DNA of 64,000 nucleotides from Nodosilinea nodulosa PCC 7104 (GTDB lineage Bacteria > Cyanobacteriota > Cyanobacteriia > Phormidesmidales > Phormidesmidaceae). Both the position numbers and the translations under genes were made by a program. The notes under the pieces were generated by a model. It was given only the letters and a program-made list of their open reading frames with translations, did not search any database and was not told the origin of the DNA. The stretch lies in assembly GCF_000309385.1 (NCBI RefSeq), contig NZ_JH976537.1, positions 2,250,966-2,314,965 of the forward strand, given 5' to 3'. Of this stretch, positions 8,960 to 17,392 are shown one piece after another; within the stretch, counting starts at the first letter, position 1, and each line of letters begins with the position of its first letter.

Positions 8960-10780
8960 TTAGCGGGGTTCAACGGCCCCGCTTTTTGCTGAGGAGGGGG
9001 CTGAATCATCTCCGTGACCGTTGGTTTCAAGGCCATGGGCAAGCCCCGTAAAGACCTGTTGGGGCACCCCGATCGCAATGCCTGCCCGGTCAAAGGCAAG
9101 GCGCAGGCGGCGGCGAAACTCGCGGGCCACTAAAAACTGCTTGAGAGGCCGAGTCCGCATCCAGAGCAAAATGGTGAGGCCCGCGTGGGTCATCGCCTCT
9201 ATGCCCAGCATCTCCACCGGGTTGAGAATGGCGTACTGCCACTCGGGGTCACTGGCCATGGTGTGGGCTGTTTCATGCACCACCCAGAGGGCCTCATCGA
9301 CATTGGTGCCGTAGGCAACGTCGATCAAAATGTTGGCCCGCGACCAGCTGCGGCTGAGGTTTTCGACCTGGGCAATCAGGCTGTTAGGCAGCGTCACCAG
9401 GCGACCATCTTCGCCCCGAATCTGGGTAATGCGCAGGTTGAGATTTTCGACAATGCCGGTGGTGGTGCCGGTGGTAACCAGGTCGCCGATGGCGTACTGG
9501 TCTTCGAGCAAAATTAGAAAGCCGTTGACCAGATCTTTAACCAGGCTTTGGGCGGCAAAGGAGATCGCCAGGGCGGCGATCGCGCCAAAGGCCAGCAGAG
9601 AAGCTGGCGCAATTCTCAGGGTTTGCAGCACCAGTAGGGTGGCCATGGCGTAAATAACAGCGGTCTTGAGGCCTTTGAGCGCACCGGTAATGGTGGAAAG
9701 CCGCATCGCTTTGCGCTGAATATCGTCGAGATCGCCCAGCTCGTTTTTGCCCCAGGCCTGGGAGACCCGCTCAATGGCCAGGTTGGCAACGCGGTTGAGC
9801 AGCCCGGCAAAAAACCAGGTCAGCAGCAGCAGCACCGGAATCGAGAACAGCCTAAAGGCATAGCCGCGGGTCTGCGGGAAAATATAGAGTGCGCTGGCGA
9901 TGCTTGCGATCCAGACAAAGGCAATTCCCCAAAACATCAGCCAGCGCAAAAAGGCCACCACCTGAAGCCGCTGGGCCAGGGTGATTTGATAGTTAAACAA
10001 GTACTGAAGCTGCTGGGCGGGAAACTCCTCGTCGGGGGGAGCGGGCAGGCCCTCCTGGGCAATCCGCTTTTTTTCGAGGCGGCTTTTGCGCCTGCCCAGC
10101 GCCTGCCAAATGCCGGTCAGAACCAGGGTAAGTAAGATGCCCGTCAGCAACACCCAGAGAGTTTTACGAATTTGCCGCTGGCGCGCCTCCGGCAGACGAC
10201 CGTTGACGGCCCGGCGCAGCGCGTCGCGCAGTGTCGTCTGCCAGCGTTCGGCCAGCTCAGTTTGAGCCATGCCGTTGTACTGGGCATCGGTACTCGTAAC
10301 GGTCAGCAGCACCCTGGGTTCGGCTAGCCCGGCCCCAACCGCAAACAGCACCGGCTGGCCACCGATGGACTCAGTGGTGACATCCAGGGAGTTGCTATTG
10401 ATCGTCTCATCGGTATAGATGAGATCTAAGGACCGATTGACAACCTGATTGAGATTGGTCTCAATTTGCCGAGCCCGTACTTCTACCGGCAGTGAGCCGC
10501 CGGGTTCGTCACGGTTAAACACCGCTGGAGAGGCAATGTCGAACAGGGAAATGCCGTCGAGGGAAACCGATGTAATCTCCAGCAGGCCCAGGCGCTCCAC
10601 CCCGGCGGGCGGCAGGTTGTTGGCCCCTGGGCTAAAGGGATTAGAGATTTGAGCCTGTCCCGCAGTCCCCCAGCCCAGGGTGAAGGACAGCCCTAGCAGC
10701 AGGGCTAGCAGCGATCGCGCCCAGGCCCGCAGTGGGGCAAAACCGGGCCGAGGTTTCAGTGGAGGCGTGGGGCTAGGCAT
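8960..10780 (-). CDS. MscS-family mechanosensitive ion channel
   Basis: 606 residues. An N-terminal signal sequence (hydrophobic LLALLLGLSFTLGWGTAGQAQ, about 25-45) precedes a periplasmic domain to about residue 200. Membrane helices follow at about 205-225, 270-320 and 370-410. The pore helix is Ala/Gly-rich (LLAFGAIAALAISFAAQSLVK), and the beta domain motif NGFLILLEDQYAIGDLV then VENLNLRITQIRGEDG is typical of MscS. The long N-terminal part makes it a large MscS-like protein of the type common in cyanobacteria. It should act as an osmotic safety valve in the plasma membrane. It is downstream of ccsA on the same strand. Confidence 0.9.
   Translation of the reverse strand: MPSPTPPLKPRPGFAPLRAWARSLLALLLGLSFTLGWGTAGQAQISNPFSPGANNLPPAGVERLGLLEITSVSLDGISLFDIASPAVFNRDEPGGSLPVEVRARQIETNLNQVVNRSLDLIYTDETINSNSLDVTTESIGGQPVLFAVGAGLAEPRVLLTVTSTDAQYNGMAQTELAERWQTTLRDALRRAVNGRLPEARQRQIRKTLWVLLTGILLTLVLTGIWQALGRRKSRLEKKRIAQEGLPAPPDEEFPAQQLQYLFNYQITLAQRLQVVAFLRWLMFWGIAFVWIASIASALYIFPQTRGYAFRLFSIPVLLLLTWFFAGLLNRVANLAIERVSQAWGKNELGDLDDIQRKAMRLSTITGALKGLKTAVIYAMATLLVLQTLRIAPASLLAFGAIAALAISFAAQSLVKDLVNGFLILLEDQYAIGDLVTTGTTTGIVENLNLRITQIRGEDGRLVTLPNSLIAQVENLSRSWSRANILIDVAYGTNVDEALWVVHETAHTMASDPEWQYAILNPVEMLGIEAMTHAGLTILLWMRTRPLKQFLVAREFRRRLRLAFDRAGIAIGVPQQVFTGLAHGLETNGHGDDSAPSSAKSGAVEPR
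8962..8987 (+). terminator. Rho-independent terminator of the response regulator gene
   Basis: A 7-bp stem AGCGGGG / CCCCGCT (8962-8968 and 8977-8983) with an 8-nt loop is followed by a T run. It lies inside the last codons of the convergent MscS-like gene, so it doubles as coding sequence on the other strand. Confidence 0.75.
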
Positions 10781-10940
10781 AGATACCGCGATCGCGACGG
10801 CAGCAAGAAAAATACTGACCTAGATTGGCTCACTATGCCAACCCCTTTCCTGCACGGCTCAGCGCCGCAACCAATACTAGGGCGAAAGCCGCACCGGGGC
10901 TAGCCCATAGATTGGGTCCAACAAATTTAGCCCTACGATT

Positions 10941-11924
10941 CTAGAAAAACCAGCCGTAGCTGTGCAGCCCTTTGCCCAAGATATTGACCCCCAGATAGCA
11001 CACCCACACCACCACAAACCCGGTGGCTGCTAAAATCGCCGGACGACGACCCTGCCAGCCCTTGGTAATGCGGGCGTGGAGGTAGGCGGCAAACACCAGC
11101 CAGGTGATCAGCGCCCAGGTTTCTTTTGGATCCCAGCTCCAGTAAGAACCCCAGGCTTCGTTGGCCCACACGGCCCCGGCAATGATGCCAATGGTCAACA
11201 GCGGAAAGCCGAGGCCAATCATGCGGTAGCTGATGTTGTCGAGGGTTTCGGCCAGGGTTAGCCGCTGGGGCGAGAGCTTAACCGCAGCAGGTTTTTCGAG
11301 CACGGCGGTACCGCCAGTTGCAACTGCCAGCATTGGAGCGGGGGCGGCCTCCTCCTCGGCCCGGCGCAGCTTGACGTTGCGGAAGCTGCCCGTACCCACA
11401 GAGCTGCCCTTCAGCTCCACCACCTGGCCCCGGGTGACCAGCAGAAAGGCGATCGCCAGCAGCGCCCCCACCAGCAGCGCCGCGTAGCTGAGCAGCATGA
11501 CGCTGACGTGCATCATCAGCCAGTTGGACTTGAGCGCGGGCACCAGCGGCTCTGACCCCTGCATGGTGCCTGGTAATGTCAGGGTTGCAAAGGCGGTAAT
11601 CGCCATGGCAATGGGGGCGGTGACAGCACCCATCAAGGGGCTGCGGCTCATGCGCTCGGCCACCAGATGCATGGCGGTAATGCCCCAGGCCAGGGCAAAC
11701 AGCGACTCGTAGAGATTGCTCATCGGGAAATAGCCCCCCTCAATCCAGCGGGCTATCAGCAGGGCCGCAATGGTGAGATTGCCCGCCGCGATCGCCCCGG
11801 TGCCCAGGGAGGGCAGCAAAACCGCTCGGGGAAAGGCCACGCCGCACCAGTAGAGCAGCATGGCGATAAACAGCACCGCAAAAGAGGCATTGTCGAGCCA
11901 GCCCTGGAGCACAATCAAATCCAT
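10941..11924 (-). CDS. ccsA: Cytochrome c biogenesis protein CcsA
   Basis: This 327-residue polytopic membrane protein belongs to the haem-handling family of system II cytochrome c maturation (CcsA, also called CcsB-type in some databases). The Trp-rich haem motif is visible as [16 protein letters not shown] near residues 255-270, followed by [17 protein letters not shown] with the conserved His. An Ala/Glu-rich insertion at about 170-215 sits between membrane segments. It works with Ccs1 to attach haem to apocytochromes c6 and f on the lumenal side. The MscS-like gene lies downstream with a gap of about 160 bp. Confidence 0.93.
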   Translation of the reverse strand: MDLIVLQGWLDNASFAVLFIAMLLYWCGVAFPRAVLLPSLGTGAIAAGNLTIAALLIARWIEGGYFPMSNLYESLFALAWGITAMHLVAERMSRSPLMGAVTAPIAMAITAFATLTLPGTMQGSEPLVPALKSNWLMMHVSVMLLSYAALLVGALLAIAFLLVTRGQVVELKGSSVGTGSFRNVKLRRAEEEAAPAPMLAVATGGTAVLEKPAAVKLSPQRLTLAETLDNISYRMIGLGFPLLTIGIIAGAVWANEAWGSYWSWDPKETWALITWLVFAAYLHARITKGWQGRRPAILAATGFVVVWVCYLGVNILGKGLHSYGWFF

Positions 11925-12030
11925 AGGTTTTAGGGGAGGATGGGTCTCTCCCTATCCTACCGACTTTTGCGGCCTGAATTTTGGCAGCGACCTCCCCGCC
12001 CTGGGAGTACGGCTAAGCCACAGCACCCGG

Positions 12031-12141
12031 CTAGTACTCGAAGGCTGAACTATGCCGACTATTCCAGCTCGCTTGGCTCCCTAGCTCCCCTGCTCCGTAG
12101 CGATTGACAATAGTCGTCACACTTGTGCCGCAGTCTACTAG
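12031..12141 (-). repeat. 3'-UTR repeat element, copy A
   Basis: 111 bp bounded by CTAGTACTCGAAGGC (plus strand, left) and TGCCGCAGTCTACTAG (right), which form imperfect terminal inverted repeats starting CTAGTA. Read on the minus strand it begins 6 nt after the stop of the DUF3352 gene. It carries the family core AGCAGGGGAGCTAGGGAGCC and an internal inverted repeat CGACTATT / AATAGTCG. It is closely similar to copy B at 18339-18464. Confidence 0.75.
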
Positions 12142-12147
12142 GCCCCT

Positions 12148-13917
12148 CTACTGGCTGGCATCAGGGGTGGAGCTCTCCGGGGCGGGGGCATCAGGGCCGG
12201 GGCCGGTAGGGCTGGAGGGCAGCGGGCCGGGGCGATCGCCCCGCTTGAGGGTGGCGGCTATGTCGTAGCGCACCTGGCGATCGCTGAGCACCGTCGCCGT
12301 CACCCCGATCGCCTCAATCGCCTCAGAACCCAGCAGCCCCTCCTGGGGCAGGGGCGGCAGCAGCAAGCTGTTTTCCGCCTTGGTCAGGGCCTCCAGGTTG
12401 GCAAAGAAGTGGCCGTTATTGGGGCGCGGCGCCTCACCGGTGGTGGCCTGAAACAAGCTGTTTTCGGCCAGGCTGCGGCTCGGGGAAGGGGCCACCAGCT
12501 CGGCAATCCCCTGGCCTACGGTAAAGAAGGCAATATCGCCTTCCAGCCAGCCGTGGGCCATCACCAGCGAGTCGAAGGGGGAGGTCAGACGGGTGACGGG
12601 GACGCCGCCCATCTCGGGGCTATCGATCGTAAAACGGTAGCGACTTTCCAGGACGGTATCGAGCTGCTTAAAGGTGGCGGTGGCGGCCTCGCGATCGCTG
12701 GCTTTGACCATCAGCACCAGGGCCGGGTTGGGCAGCGGCGGAGCGTCGCCAGAGCCGGGCGGCGGTGTCAGCACCCCCACGGCAAATTCCCCCGCCATCC
12801 AGGGCAGCAGGTTTTCATCCAGGCTCAGGCCAGTGGCAGACTGTAGCCCCAGGGCCACATCTTCAGCCCGCAGCGGGAACAGCGCCGAGAGCTGATCTCC
12901 CGCCTGAAAATCCTCCCAAAACTGCTTAAAATCTCCCCCAGACAGAGCCAGTAGGGTGCCCGTGGGCAACCGCTGGGGCATCTGCTCAGCCCGGTTGCCC
13001 GTAGCAAAGGTTTGGGTGCCGGGCTCTAGCCAGCCCACGCCCTGGAGGGCAACGCCGCGGCTGGTGACGGCGACGACTCCCACCAACCCTCGCGGAGCCT
13101 CAAAGGCCCGCAGGCGGCTGGGGTCGATGGGTGGATCGGCCCCCTGGGCCACGGTTTGGGCCAGGGCCGGTACATCCACATAGAACCGAGCCAGGGGACG
13201 GGTTTCGGTGATTTGGTCAAAGGCTTTGCCCACCCCAGGACGGTTGACCAGGGAATCGCCGCCCCGATAGGCGTCGATCGCCCGCTCGAGCAGGGGCAGC
13301 TTGGGGCTGAGCACCGCTGTTTCAGCGCTCAGCACAGCGGCGTAGAGAGGAGTCTCCCCGTTGCCGTCAATCTGCTGTAGCGCAATGCCCCGGTAGGAGG
13401 CATCCTGAAGCTGCTCGGCCTTGGTGAGGCGATTGCCCAGGGCGCTCTGAGCCCGGCCAGGGTCGGCAATGGGCACCACCATCACCACGTTGGACTCAAG
13501 GGCTAACTCGGGGGCCGGCAGAGAGGGGGGCAAATCGGTGGTTGAGGAGGTGGTATCCGGCAGCACCGCCAGGGTAATTTCGGGACCCACCCAGGGTTGA
13601 ATATCGCGCTCAAAGGTCAGGTTTTGATCGGCGAGCAGGCGATCGCGCCACTGCGCCAGCAGCCGATCGAACTGGGCCTGGGTGGTTTCGGTGCCAAACT
13701 GGCGCAGCTTTCGCCACTGGGCCTCATCGCTAGAGAGGGCCACCACCATCAGCGCATCGGCAGGAATGGCGCTGGCCCCGGCGGGCAGCGTTTTGGCCAG
13801 CTGGTCTCGGCGGGCGGTGACCCAAAAGGTCAAAATACCGCCGCCGACAAATAGCAGGGCCGCCGCCAAGACTAGCGGTAGCGGAGGTCTCTTGAGCTGC
13901 GGGCGGTTTTGCAACAC
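12148..13917 (-). CDS. DUF3352 domain-containing membrane-anchored protein
   Basis: 589 residues. A single N-terminal membrane helix (LPLVLAAALLFVGGGILTFWV, about 14-34) is followed by a large domain that should face the periplasm or lumen. PADALMVVALSSDEAQW, then PLYAAVLSAETAVLSPKLPLLERAIDAYRGG and the repeated 'ALLALSGGDFKQFWEDF' type segments match my recollection of the cyanobacterial DUF3352 family. The C-terminal 25 residues are Pro/Ser/Gly-rich and probably disordered. Function is unknown. The stop codon is followed after 6 nt by repeat element A. Confidence 0.82.
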   Translation of the reverse strand: MLQNRPQLKRPPLPLVLAAALLFVGGGILTFWVTARRDQLAKTLPAGASAIPADALMVVALSSDEAQWRKLRQFGTETTQAQFDRLLAQWRDRLLADQNLTFERDIQPWVGPEITLAVLPDTTSSTTDLPPSLPAPELALESNVVMVVPIADPGRAQSALGNRLTKAEQLQDASYRGIALQQIDGNGETPLYAAVLSAETAVLSPKLPLLERAIDAYRGGDSLVNRPGVGKAFDQITETRPLARFYVDVPALAQTVAQGADPPIDPSRLRAFEAPRGLVGVVAVTSRGVALQGVGWLEPGTQTFATGNRAEQMPQRLPTGTLLALSGGDFKQFWEDFQAGDQLSALFPLRAEDVALGLQSATGLSLDENLLPWMAGEFAVGVLTPPPGSGDAPPLPNPALVLMVKASDREAATATFKQLDTVLESRYRFTIDSPEMGGVPVTRLTSPFDSLVMAHGWLEGDIAFFTVGQGIAELVAPSPSRSLAENSLFQATTGEAPRPNNGHFFANLEALTKAENSLLLPPLPQEGLLGSEAIEAIGVTATVLSDRQVRYDIAATLKRGDRPGPLPSSPTGPGPDAPAPESSTPDASQ

Positions 13918-14036
13918 CTTTGCGACACCATCACCATAAGTAGCTTAGCTAGGGAGGCCAAGCGAATTTGCCCTGCCACTTTAGCAAAGAACTCCGGCGA
14001 CGAACCACGCCCCAGCCTATGCCCTGGCAAAACCGA

Positions 14037-14579
14037 CTAGCGAAAGCGAAAGTCGTATCCGACGTAGCGATCGCCGTCGTAGAGCACCACCAGCCAGGTC
14101 TGCGGATCAAACTCCAGGGGGTAGGCCTCGCGCTCGGCGGGTAAACCGGCCTCGGTTGTACCTGGCGACAGCACGCAGTAGGGGGCCTTGAGAAACTCCT
14201 GAATCGCCGCCTTGGGCGCTTGCAGATTAGTGTCTAAGAGTTGTTTGAGCTGGTCGCGGGACACCAGCGCCTGGGGCTGTTCCTGGCGGATACAGGTAAA
14301 TGGGTCGGCCACCTTTTGGGCCTGATCCCGGTTGAGGGTAGGGGTGATCAGCAGCGCCGCCAGGGCCAGCATCGACCCCCCGGCCACCAGCACTTGCCGA
14401 GGCTGGGGGCGAGGGTCGGCGTAGCCAGCAGCCCTGGGTCGCCTGGCCGCAGGCGTTGCGTAGGGGCGGGGGCCTGGGTAGGCCTGGGGCGGCACCGACT
14501 GGGAGGCCCGGAGCTGCCCCTGGGGGGGCACTGGGGGGCGATAGTAAGAGGAAACCGGATAAGAAGAGCGTTGAACCAT
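14037..14579 (-). CDS. Hypothetical single-pass membrane protein with Pro/Arg-rich N-terminus
   Basis: 180 residues, family not recognised. Residues 1-60 are rich in Pro, Arg, Tyr and Ala (low complexity, probably cytoplasmic and disordered). One membrane helix follows at about 64-80 (VLVAGGSMLALAALLIT), then a compact C-terminal domain of about 95 residues with two Cys (DPFTCIRQEQ, APYCVLSPG) and an aromatic end (LEFDPQTWLVVLYDGDRYVGYDF). The cysteines may pair if the domain is periplasmic. This architecture is common among small cyanobacterial envelope proteins of unknown role. Confidence 0.7.
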   Translation of the reverse strand: MVQRSSYPVSSYYRPPVPPQGQLRASQSVPPQAYPGPRPYATPAARRPRAAGYADPRPQPRQVLVAGGSMLALAALLITPTLNRDQAQKVADPFTCIRQEQPQALVSRDQLKQLLDTNLQAPKAAIQEFLKAPYCVLSPGTTEAGLPAEREAYPLEFDPQTWLVVLYDGDRYVGYDFRFR

Positions 14580-14857
14580 GGCGTTGACCTTTGCTATTTA
14601 CCGTCGGGAAAGGGAGAATTTTATGGGGCGCCCAACTCTGCCGGGTGTAGCAACCAGGGGCAAAGACTGAAGCCAAACCAGCCGGGACAGGGGCCGCACT
14701 CAACCAGCGCCCGTGGGCATGGGCAACCGATGGCAGCGGTGCTGGCGGCTAAGACACGCAGCCCGCCGGACTCGACTCCTTGGAGTGAGACCAGATCCGG
14801 ACTGAATCCAGGTGAGGATAGGCAGCGCAGGGGCAGAGAAAATTTCTGAGTACAAGT

Positions 14858-14875
14858 ATAGTACATGAATACTAT
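14858..14875. promoter_or_regulatory. 18-bp inverted repeat, possible operator
   Basis: Perfect half-sites ATAGTA and TACTAT are separated by 6 bp in a locally AT-rich stretch, in the divergent gap between the 180-residue membrane protein gene and the photolyase gene. This is the size of a dimeric repressor or activator site. No regulator is assigned. Confidence 0.35.
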
Positions 14876-14938
14876 TTCGCAAGCGGATAGGGACGGAGTT
14901 TTTTGTTACGGTTTGAAAAGCGCGATCGCCCCCTCCCG

Positions 14939-14971
14939 ATGACCGGCAAAGTAACCGGCAAAATGACCGGC
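14939..14971 (+). repeat. 12-bp tandem repeat, nearly three copies
   Basis: Units ATGACCGGCAAA, GTAACCGGCAAA and ATGACCGGC follow each other without gaps, ending 31 bp before the photolyase start codon. The position would fall in or next to the 5' UTR. Confidence 0.75.
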
Positions 14972-15002
14972 TTCGGGCCGAGGTGCCCCTGCCTCAATCC
15001 CT

Positions 15003-16664
15003 ATGAACAAAACCATCGTTTGGTTTCGCCGCGACCTGCGGGTGTCTGACCACGAGCCGCTGCTGCGGGCGGCCCGGCGGGGCCTAGTTGTGCCCGTATT
15101 CTTGTTCGATCGCGCCCTGCTGCACCACCCCGAGACCGGCCCAGCCAGGGTGGCGTTTTTGCTGGCCGCCCTGCGCGCGCTGGATGCCGACCTGAGGGCG
15201 CTAGGCGGGCGACTGATTGTGCGATCGGGCGATCCGGTGCAGGTTTTGCCCGAGCTTGTTCAGGCCACCCAGGCCGACGGCATCTACGCCCACACCGACG
15301 TCGAGCGCATCTATGGTCGGGTGCGCGATGCTCGGCTCAACCGGACTTTGGCGGAGCGGGCCATGAAAATTCGCTGGTTTGAGCCTGCGGCCAGCGTCGA
15401 GGCGCTGGTGCCTTACCCCGACTACCGAGAGCTGTGGTATCGCGAGATGGGCCAGCCGCCCATTCCGACCCCGGCCCAGGTGTCGGTGCCCCCCGACATC
15501 CCCAGCGACCCGCTACCGAGCCTGGATGCCCTGGGCCACAGAGCCGACGCCAAGCCCATTCCCCCCGCCAGCACAGGGGCCGCCCGCGCCCTGCTGCAAG
15601 ACTTTTTGGCCGACAAGGCCGATCGCTACTATTGGCAGCTTTCTTACCCCAGCGCCGAGGCTACCACGGGCCTCAGCCCCCACATTAAATTTGGCGTGAT
15701 TTCGGTGCGGGAGTGCGTGCAGACCGTTCGCCAGGCCCCCGATCGGGGCGACAATCGCCTGCGCCGCAGCCACCAGCAGCTAATCTCGCGGCTGCGCTGG
15801 GGCAACGGCTTTACCCAGCGGTTTCGCTACCTGCCCCAGCTGGAGCTGCGATCGCTCTACCGCACCTTTGACGACGACGGCTGGGCCTTTGACCCCGACC
15901 TCTACCAGGCCTGGCAGAGCGGGCAGACCGGCTTCCCCATTGTCGATGCCGCCGCCCGCTGTTTGCAGGCTACCGGGGGCTACCTGGCGCTAAATTTTCG
16001 CACCCGCGCTATCTACGCCAGCTTTTTGAGCAACCTGGGCGGCATCGACTGGCGCTACGGGGCGCTGCACTTTATGCGCCACCTGATCGACGGCGACTGC
16101 CCCATCGACCACTACCAGTGGGCCATGCAGTCGGGCGTCACCCACTGCGTCGATAAAACCTGGACCCGCATCTACAACCCCGGCCAGGTGGCGGTCGATC
16201 GCTGCGACCCGGAGGGTGAATTTATCAAGCGCTGGGTGCCTGAACTGGTCGATGTCCCCAGCAGCCAGCTCGGCAGCCCGCCGACCCTCTCGGGCTACCC
16301 GGCCCCCATTCTCAACTACAAAGCGGCCCGCCAGCGCCGGGTCAAACAGCTCGAAGCCCAGCGGAGCCGATTTCTCAATGCCAGCAATCTGCTGCCGTTT
16401 TTAGCCCCTCTGCCCAGCGATCTGACCCCGTTTGGCACCGAGGTCTACGGGGGCGAGGTGGCCTGGGCCGGAGCGGCGATCGCCGAGCTGTTTCCGGCGG
16501 GGTTGCCCTTGACCGACCTAGACCCCGAGGCCGCCGCTGTCCTGCGCACCTGGTTTGTGGCCCACGTGAATGTCTTGCCGCCCAGGGCTCGGCGGCGAAA
16601 GCCCAAGGCTGCCGACCCCGACCCCGCGTTTCAGCAGCTCAGCCTGCTGGGCGATGGCGACTAA
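15003..16664 (+). CDS. Photolyase/cryptochrome-family flavoprotein, atypical FAD site
   Basis: 553 residues. The N-terminal photolyase alpha/beta domain begins WFRRDLRVSDHEPLLRA. The FAD-binding helical domain includes LSPHIKFGVIS, GNGFTQRFRYL, TGFPIVDAAARCLQATGG and DPEGEFIKRWVPEL. The usual signature is altered: where E. coli PhrB has DGDLAANNGGWQW, this protein has DGDCPIDHYQWAM, placing D369 at the position of N378, which faces flavin N5. Asp at this site is known from plant cryptochromes. The Trp used for photoreduction next to it is kept (W373). DNA repair versus photoreceptor activity cannot be decided. Its stop codon TAA overlaps repeat element F. Confidence 0.85.
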   Translation: MNKTIVWFRRDLRVSDHEPLLRAARRGLVVPVFLFDRALLHHPETGPARVAFLLAALRALDADLRALGGRLIVRSGDPVQVLPELVQATQADGIYAHTDVERIYGRVRDARLNRTLAERAMKIRWFEPAASVEALVPYPDYRELWYREMGQPPIPTPAQVSVPPDIPSDPLPSLDALGHRADAKPIPPASTGAARALLQDFLADKADRYYWQLSYPSAEATTGLSPHIKFGVISVRECVQTVRQAPDRGDNRLRRSHQQLISRLRWGNGFTQRFRYLPQLELRSLYRTFDDDGWAFDPDLYQAWQSGQTGFPIVDAAARCLQATGGYLALNFRTRAIYASFLSNLGGIDWRYGALHFMRHLIDGDCPIDHYQWAMQSGVTHCVDKTWTRIYNPGQVAVDRCDPEGEFIKRWVPELVDVPSSQLGSPPTLSGYPAPILNYKAARQRRVKQLEAQRSRFLNASNLLPFLAPLPSDLTPFGTEVYGGEVAWAGAAIAELFPAGLPLTDLDPEAAAVLRTWFVAHVNVLPPRARRRKPKAADPDPAFQQLSLLGDGD

Positions 16665-16770
16665 TACTCTGAGGCGGACGTTTAGAGACTATTTCTGCAA
16701 GCTAGGGAGCAGGGGAGCTAGGGAGCCAAGCCCGCCAAAACGTGGAGATATTTCAGCTTTCGCGTACTAG
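16661..16770 (+). repeat. 3'-UTR repeat element, copy F
   Basis: It begins at the photolyase stop codon with a diverged terminus (CTAATACTCTGAGGCGG), has the core GCAGGGGAGCTAGGGAGCC and ends with TTTCAGCTTTCGCGTACTAG, the reverse complement of the left end of copy A with few changes. It runs in the same direction as the upstream gene. Confidence 0.65.
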
Positions 16771-16848
16771 CCACCGGTTGCTGCCAGAGAATAAAGGGCT
16801 TAGCCTATTCGAGAAACGCTTTCAACAAATGCTAAAGGTGGTGACGTA

Positions 16849-17286
16849 ATGGATTTAATGGGCATGGTCAACCAGGCGATCGCCAGCACCGATACCGAGG
16901 CCAGCGGCAGCCTGATGGGTTCACTGCTGGGCAGCCTCAACAATGCTCCGGTGGAGAATAACCAGATCGGCGCGATCGCCAGCAATCTGCAAAACGTGCT
17001 TCAGGCCAAGGGCCAGGGCAATGCCGGAGCGCTGATGGGCGTGCTGCAATCGGTGGCGGCGACCGGCGCGGTGGAGCAACTGCTGGCCTCCGAGCAGGTG
17101 AGCGCGATCGCCCAGCGAGTGGGGGTAGACCCAGCCATGGTCAAAAGCGTGACCCCGCTAATTGCCCAGTTCCTGGTCAAGGGGTCCAACTCCCAGGGGG
17201 GCGGACTGCTGCAAAAGGTGCTCTCCGGCGAGGTCGATCTGGGCCAAATGGCGGGGCTAATCGGCATGGCCAGCAAGTTTTTGTAG
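16849..17286 (+). CDS. DUF937-like small protein
   Basis: 145 residues rich in Ala, Gly, Gln, Ser and Leu. GALMGVLQSVAATGAVEQLLASEQVSAIAQRVGVDPAMVKSVTPL resembles DUF937/YidB-type helical repeats, in which a helix pair of the form 'QxxxIAxxxGxxxxxVxxxxP' recurs. There is no signal peptide or membrane helix. A purine-rich AAAGGTGGTGA stretch precedes the ATG at suitable spacing. Function is unknown. The gene sits alone between repeat element F and the convergent bestrophin-like gene. Confidence 0.7.
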   Translation: MDLMGMVNQAIASTDTEASGSLMGSLLGSLNNAPVENNQIGAIASNLQNVLQAKGQGNAGALMGVLQSVAATGAVEQLLASEQVSAIAQRVGVDPAMVKSVTPLIAQFLVKGSNSQGGGLLQKVLSGEVDLGQMAGLIGMASKFL

Positions 17287-17392
17287 CCCTAGAGCGTCGC
17301 TAAGCAGGAGATCACTTCTTTCGTTTCTAGACTTGCCCCCAGATCTGGTCACGGTGGGGGAATGGTCTATGGCGGTTTGGTGGCAATAATTG

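Larger units (their letters stand above)
14580..15002. other. Gene-free region upstream of the photolyase gene
   Basis: No convincing gene is seen in this 420-bp region. It contains an 18-bp inverted repeat ATAGTA-N6-TACTAT at 14858-14875 and, nearer the photolyase start, a 12-bp tandem repeat at 14939-14971 (listed separately). Longer open frames here on either strand lack family-like sequence. Confidence 0.6.

Noticed and set aside
14241-14849. Open frame of about 200 codons on the plus strand before the photolyase gene
   Set aside because: It overlaps the opposite-strand membrane protein gene, runs into repeats and has biased composition with no recognisable domain.
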